This document shows positions 4,429 through 6,377 of a DNA stretch of 6,377 nt, piece after piece. The position numbers were made by a program, and so were the translations under genes. Where the stretch lies: positions 1 to 6,377 of the forward strand of contig CANCCJ010000145.1 in assembly GCA_947374535.1 (NCBI GenBank), read 5' to 3'. Each line of letters begins with the position of its first letter. The stretch's first letter is position 1. The notes below the pieces were generated by a model. The model was not told where the DNA came from. It made no database searches and saw only the letters and a list, made by a program, of their open reading frames with translations. The stretch is from Comamonadaceae bacterium. Its GTDB lineage: Bacteria; Pseudomonadota; Gammaproteobacteria; Burkholderiales; Burkholderiaceae.

Positions 4429-5216
4429 TGAGCAAATTGCTCGCAATGAGACACTTAGAGTTACTTTGGCAACTCAGCAAACGTGATGTAGCCACTCGCT
4501 ACCGAGGCGCGGGCTTGGGTGTTGCTTGGGCCGTGATCACACCACTTTTGCAAGTGACGCTCTATACTTTTTTGTTCGTTTATGTATTCAAGTCGCGCTG
4601 GTCGGGTAATGACTCTACGGCGTTTTATGGCACTGTGATTTTTTCTGGGCTCATCGCTCACGGATTCTTATCGGAAGTGATGGGTCGTGCGGTATCGTGC
4701 GTTGTTTCCCAGTCTGGCTTGGTTAAAAAAGTGGTGTTCCCTTTGACCGTCTTGCCCACAGTTGTGGTGGTTTCGGGGTTGTTTCATGCGATTTTGAGCC
4801 TTTTGGTCTTGGGTTTCATCCTTGTTGTGCAAGGAGTTGAACTGACCGCCACAGTTATCGCATTGCCTTTGGTGTTTTTGCCGTTTGCTTTGTTCTGCTT
4901 AGGGCTGTCGTGGGCTTTGGCGGCCTTGGGCGTTTATTTGCGTGACATGGTGCAGTTGATGTCGTGGCTTGTCAGCGCTTTGCTCTTTACGGCGCCCATT
5001 CTTTATCCCCGAGACACTTTGCCAGGCTGGACCCAGTCTTGGTTGCTGCTCAATCCACTGACTTTTGTTGTTGAACAACTTCGTGAGGTTTTATTGTGGG
5101 GCCATTGGCCTAATTGGTCTGGTTTGGCGATCTACAGTGGCATTTCTTTGGTCGTTGCATGGGTGGGGTGGCAGTGCTTTGTGAAAACAAGCAAGGGGTT
5201 CGCGGATGTTCTCTGA
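4428..5216 (+). CDS. wzm: ABC-2 polysaccharide exporter permease, Wzm-like
   Basis: Wzm is the inner-membrane subunit of the ABC transporter that moves finished, lipid-linked O-antigen or similar polysaccharide to the periplasm, paired with the ATPase Wzt. From ATG 4428 the product has 262 residues, the usual family length. An N-terminal amphipathic interface segment (LLWQLSKRDVATRYRGAGLG, 12-31) carries the conserved RYRG..LG. Six hydrophobic segments follow at about 29-52, 64-84, 104-134, 143-168, 178-194 and 233-252. The LNPLTFVVEQLREVLLWG segment (208-225) is a family hallmark. The start is uncertain: ATGs at 4419 and 4446 and a TTG at 4389 are in frame. I prefer 4428 for its TGATG overlap with the leader ORF. 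The wzt gene overlaps the 3' end by 11 bp. Codons are richer in T than in the genes to the left, as is common in surface-polysaccharide clusters. Capsule or teichoic-acid-type export cannot be excluded. Confidence 0.9.
   Translation: MSKLLAMRHLELLWQLSKRDVATRYRGAGLGVAWAVITPLLQVTLYTFLFVYVFKSRWSGNDSTAFYGTVIFSGLIAHGFLSEVMGRAVSCVVSQSGLVKKVVFPLTVLPTVVVVSGLFHAILSLLVLGFILVVQGVELTATVIALPLVFLPFALFCLGLSWALAALGVYLRDMVQLMSWLVSALLFTAPILYPRDTLPGWTQSWLLLNPLTFVVEQLREVLLWGHWPNWSGLAIYSGISLVVAWVGWQCFVKTSKGFADVL
5193..5198 (+). promoter_or_regulatory. Ribosome binding site of wzt
   Basis: AAGGGG inside the end of wzm lies 7 nt before the ATG at 5206 and supports that start despite the 11-bp overlap of the two genes. 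Confidence 0.6.
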
Positions 5217-6377
5217 CCCAACCGTGCTTGCAATCGACGTTCAAAATGTCAGCAAGTGTTACCACGTTTATGCTAGGCCGGTAGATCGACTGAAGCAATT
5301 TATCTTGCCGCGGTTGCATCGTTGGTTGCCGTTTATTGGTCGCACTCGCTACTTCAAAGAGTTCTGGTCATTGCAACCGCTCACCTTTGGCTTGGCGCGT
5401 GGCGAGGTGTTGGGTGTGGTCGGTGCCAATGGAGCAGGTAAGTCAACCTTGCTGCAACTCATTTCGGGCGTCTTGCAGCCCACCACGGGTGGCATCAAAG
5501 TTAATGGCCGAGTGGCTGCGTTATTAGAGCTCGGCGCGGGTTTTAATCCCGAGTTCACTGGGCGTGAAAACGTCTACCTTAATGCCACTTTGCTCGGACT
5601 CAGTGAGCAAGAGATTCATGCGCGCTTTGACGAGATTGTGGCTTTTTCAGGAATTGCAGAGTTTATTGATCAACCTGTAAAGACCTACTCCAGTGGTATG
5701 TATGTGCGCTTGGCTTTTTCAATTGCTACAAGCGTCGATCCGGATATCTTGATCATTGATGAAGCCCTTTCTGTTGGCGACGGCGCTTTTGCGCGCCAGT
5801 CCTTTGATCGAATCATGGCGTTAAAGGCAAAAGGGGCCACCATTTTGTTTTGTTCACACAACGTCTACCAAGTTGAGGCCATGTGTCAACGTGTCATGTG
5901 GCTTGATCGCGGAAACGTACGGGCGCTTGGTCAAGCGGCGGCGGTGTGCCAAGAATACAACCAGTTCCTTGAAGGTCCGCGCGCAACTGAAGACCTTTCT
6001 TTTTCAGCAGCCCCCGACTTGAGCGCAGGTGTTGCCCGTCTGACAAAAGTTCATGTGAGTGCCGAGGACACTGACTTGTCCGAGTTGATTTTGCAAAGTC
6101 AAAAATCAACTTTAGTGGTGGATGTGTCTTTTGCTTCTAGCTCAGAGCTGGCATGTCCCAGCGTGGCCTTGATCATTACCGACAGTTCAGGACGCAACCT
6201 CAGCAGTTGTTGCAATCATTACGATGGGCTTCAGATCGCGCGTGATGCCCAAGGCGGTGCGCATGTTCGTGTGCGTTTTCCACGTATTCCGCTTTTACGT
6301 GGTAGTTATGTGGTGCACGCTTTTTTGCTCTGTGAGCGAGCCATCCATATTTATGACTCTGCACGTTGTGCCGAATT
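5206..6377 (+). CDS. wzt: ABC exporter ATPase, Wzt-like, with start of the C-terminal polysaccharide-binding domain (runs off right edge)
   Basis: Wzt powers polysaccharide export through Wzm on the cytoplasmic face of the inner membrane. The 390 codons present are open to the window end. Residues 1-60 carry the Wzt/KpsT-type N-terminal insertion (ARPVDRLKQFILP, then FKEFWSLQPLTF). Walker A is GANGAGKST (73-81). The segment LLELGAGFNPEFTGRENVY (106-124) is family-typical. The signature motif is the relaxed YSSGM (161-165) common in this subfamily. Walker B is ILIIDEAL (181-188) with Asp185 and Glu186, followed by SVGD and the switch His218 in CSHN. From about residue 275 a separate beta-rich domain begins. 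Its position fits the Wzt C-terminal domain that, in O8/O9a-type systems, binds the modified non-reducing end of the polymer. Such a domain suggests a chain-end-modified, length-controlled polymer. Usual full length is about 400-450, so only the end is missing. It is translationally linked to wzm by the overlap. Confidence 0.92.
   Translation, partial: MFSDPTVLAIDVQNVSKCYHVYARPVDRLKQFILPRLHRWLPFIGRTRYFKEFWSLQPLTFGLARGEVLGVVGANGAGKSTLLQLISGVLQPTTGGIKVNGRVAALLELGAGFNPEFTGRENVYLNATLLGLSEQEIHARFDEIVAFSGIAEFIDQPVKTYSSGMYVRLAFSIATSVDPDILIIDEALSVGDGAFARQSFDRIMALKAKGATILFCSHNVYQVEAMCQRVMWLDRGNVRALGQAAAVCQEYNQFLEGPRATEDLSFSAAPDLSAGVARLTKVHVSAEDTDLSELILQSQKSTLVVDVSFASSSELACPSVALIITDSSGRNLSSCCNHYDGLQIARDAQGGAHVRVRFPRIPLLRGSYVVHAFLLCERAIHIYDSARCAE

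Noticed and set aside
1..6377. tRNA, rRNA, CRISPR array, insertion sequence or riboswitch
   Set aside because: I saw no tRNA-like cloverleaf, rRNA sequence, spaced direct repeats, transposase motifs or known riboswitch core by reading; a covariance-model scan was not possible.

Overview
The window reads as chromosomal DNA of a betaproteobacterium, most likely Burkholderiales and probably Comamonadaceae (inference). The support is a Tat-exported TRAP solute-binding protein, a type III pantothenate kinase (CoaX), a phasin with a Lys/Ala-rich tail beside a PhaD-like TetR regulator, and fairly GC-rich coding sequence over the first 4.2 kb. No rRNA, tRNA, CRISPR array, insertion sequence or phage gene was seen.

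Layout. Positions 1-402 (minus) hold the N-terminal part of a TRAP transporter solute-binding protein that runs off the left edge. A 166-bp divergent control region follows. Next, on the plus strand, come a single-domain rhodanese (575-976) and coaX (984-1793), 7 bp apart and probably cotranscribed. An M20 amidohydrolase (1847-3031) has its own promoter-like element placed so that the mRNA may be leaderless. It converges, with 3 bp between stop codons, on a two-gene minus-strand unit: phasin (4188-3709), then TetR regulator (3682-3035). A perfect 8-bp inverted repeat lies between these two and supplies the phasin stop codon.

A divergent, AT-rich promoter region (4189-4427) separates the phasin from a plus-strand operon encoding an ABC polysaccharide exporter: Wzm-like permease (4428-5216) and Wzt-like ATPase (5206 to beyond the right edge). 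The genes overlap by 11 bp. The Wzt C-terminal domain has begun when the window ends. The window therefore appears to catch the left edge of an O-antigen or other surface-polysaccharide cluster.

How the genes work together. Three units are functionally coherent: rhodanese-coaX (linked by cotranscription only), phasin-TetR (PHA granule protein with its likely regulator), and wzm-wzt (one ABC transporter). All protein families are recognisable and I see no clear novel system. The most interesting material is regulatory: a 14-codon leader ORF with a TGATG overlap onto wzm, an ops-like sequence at the leader ORF's ribosome binding site, a possibly leaderless M20 mRNA, and the palindrome joining the phasin and TetR genes.
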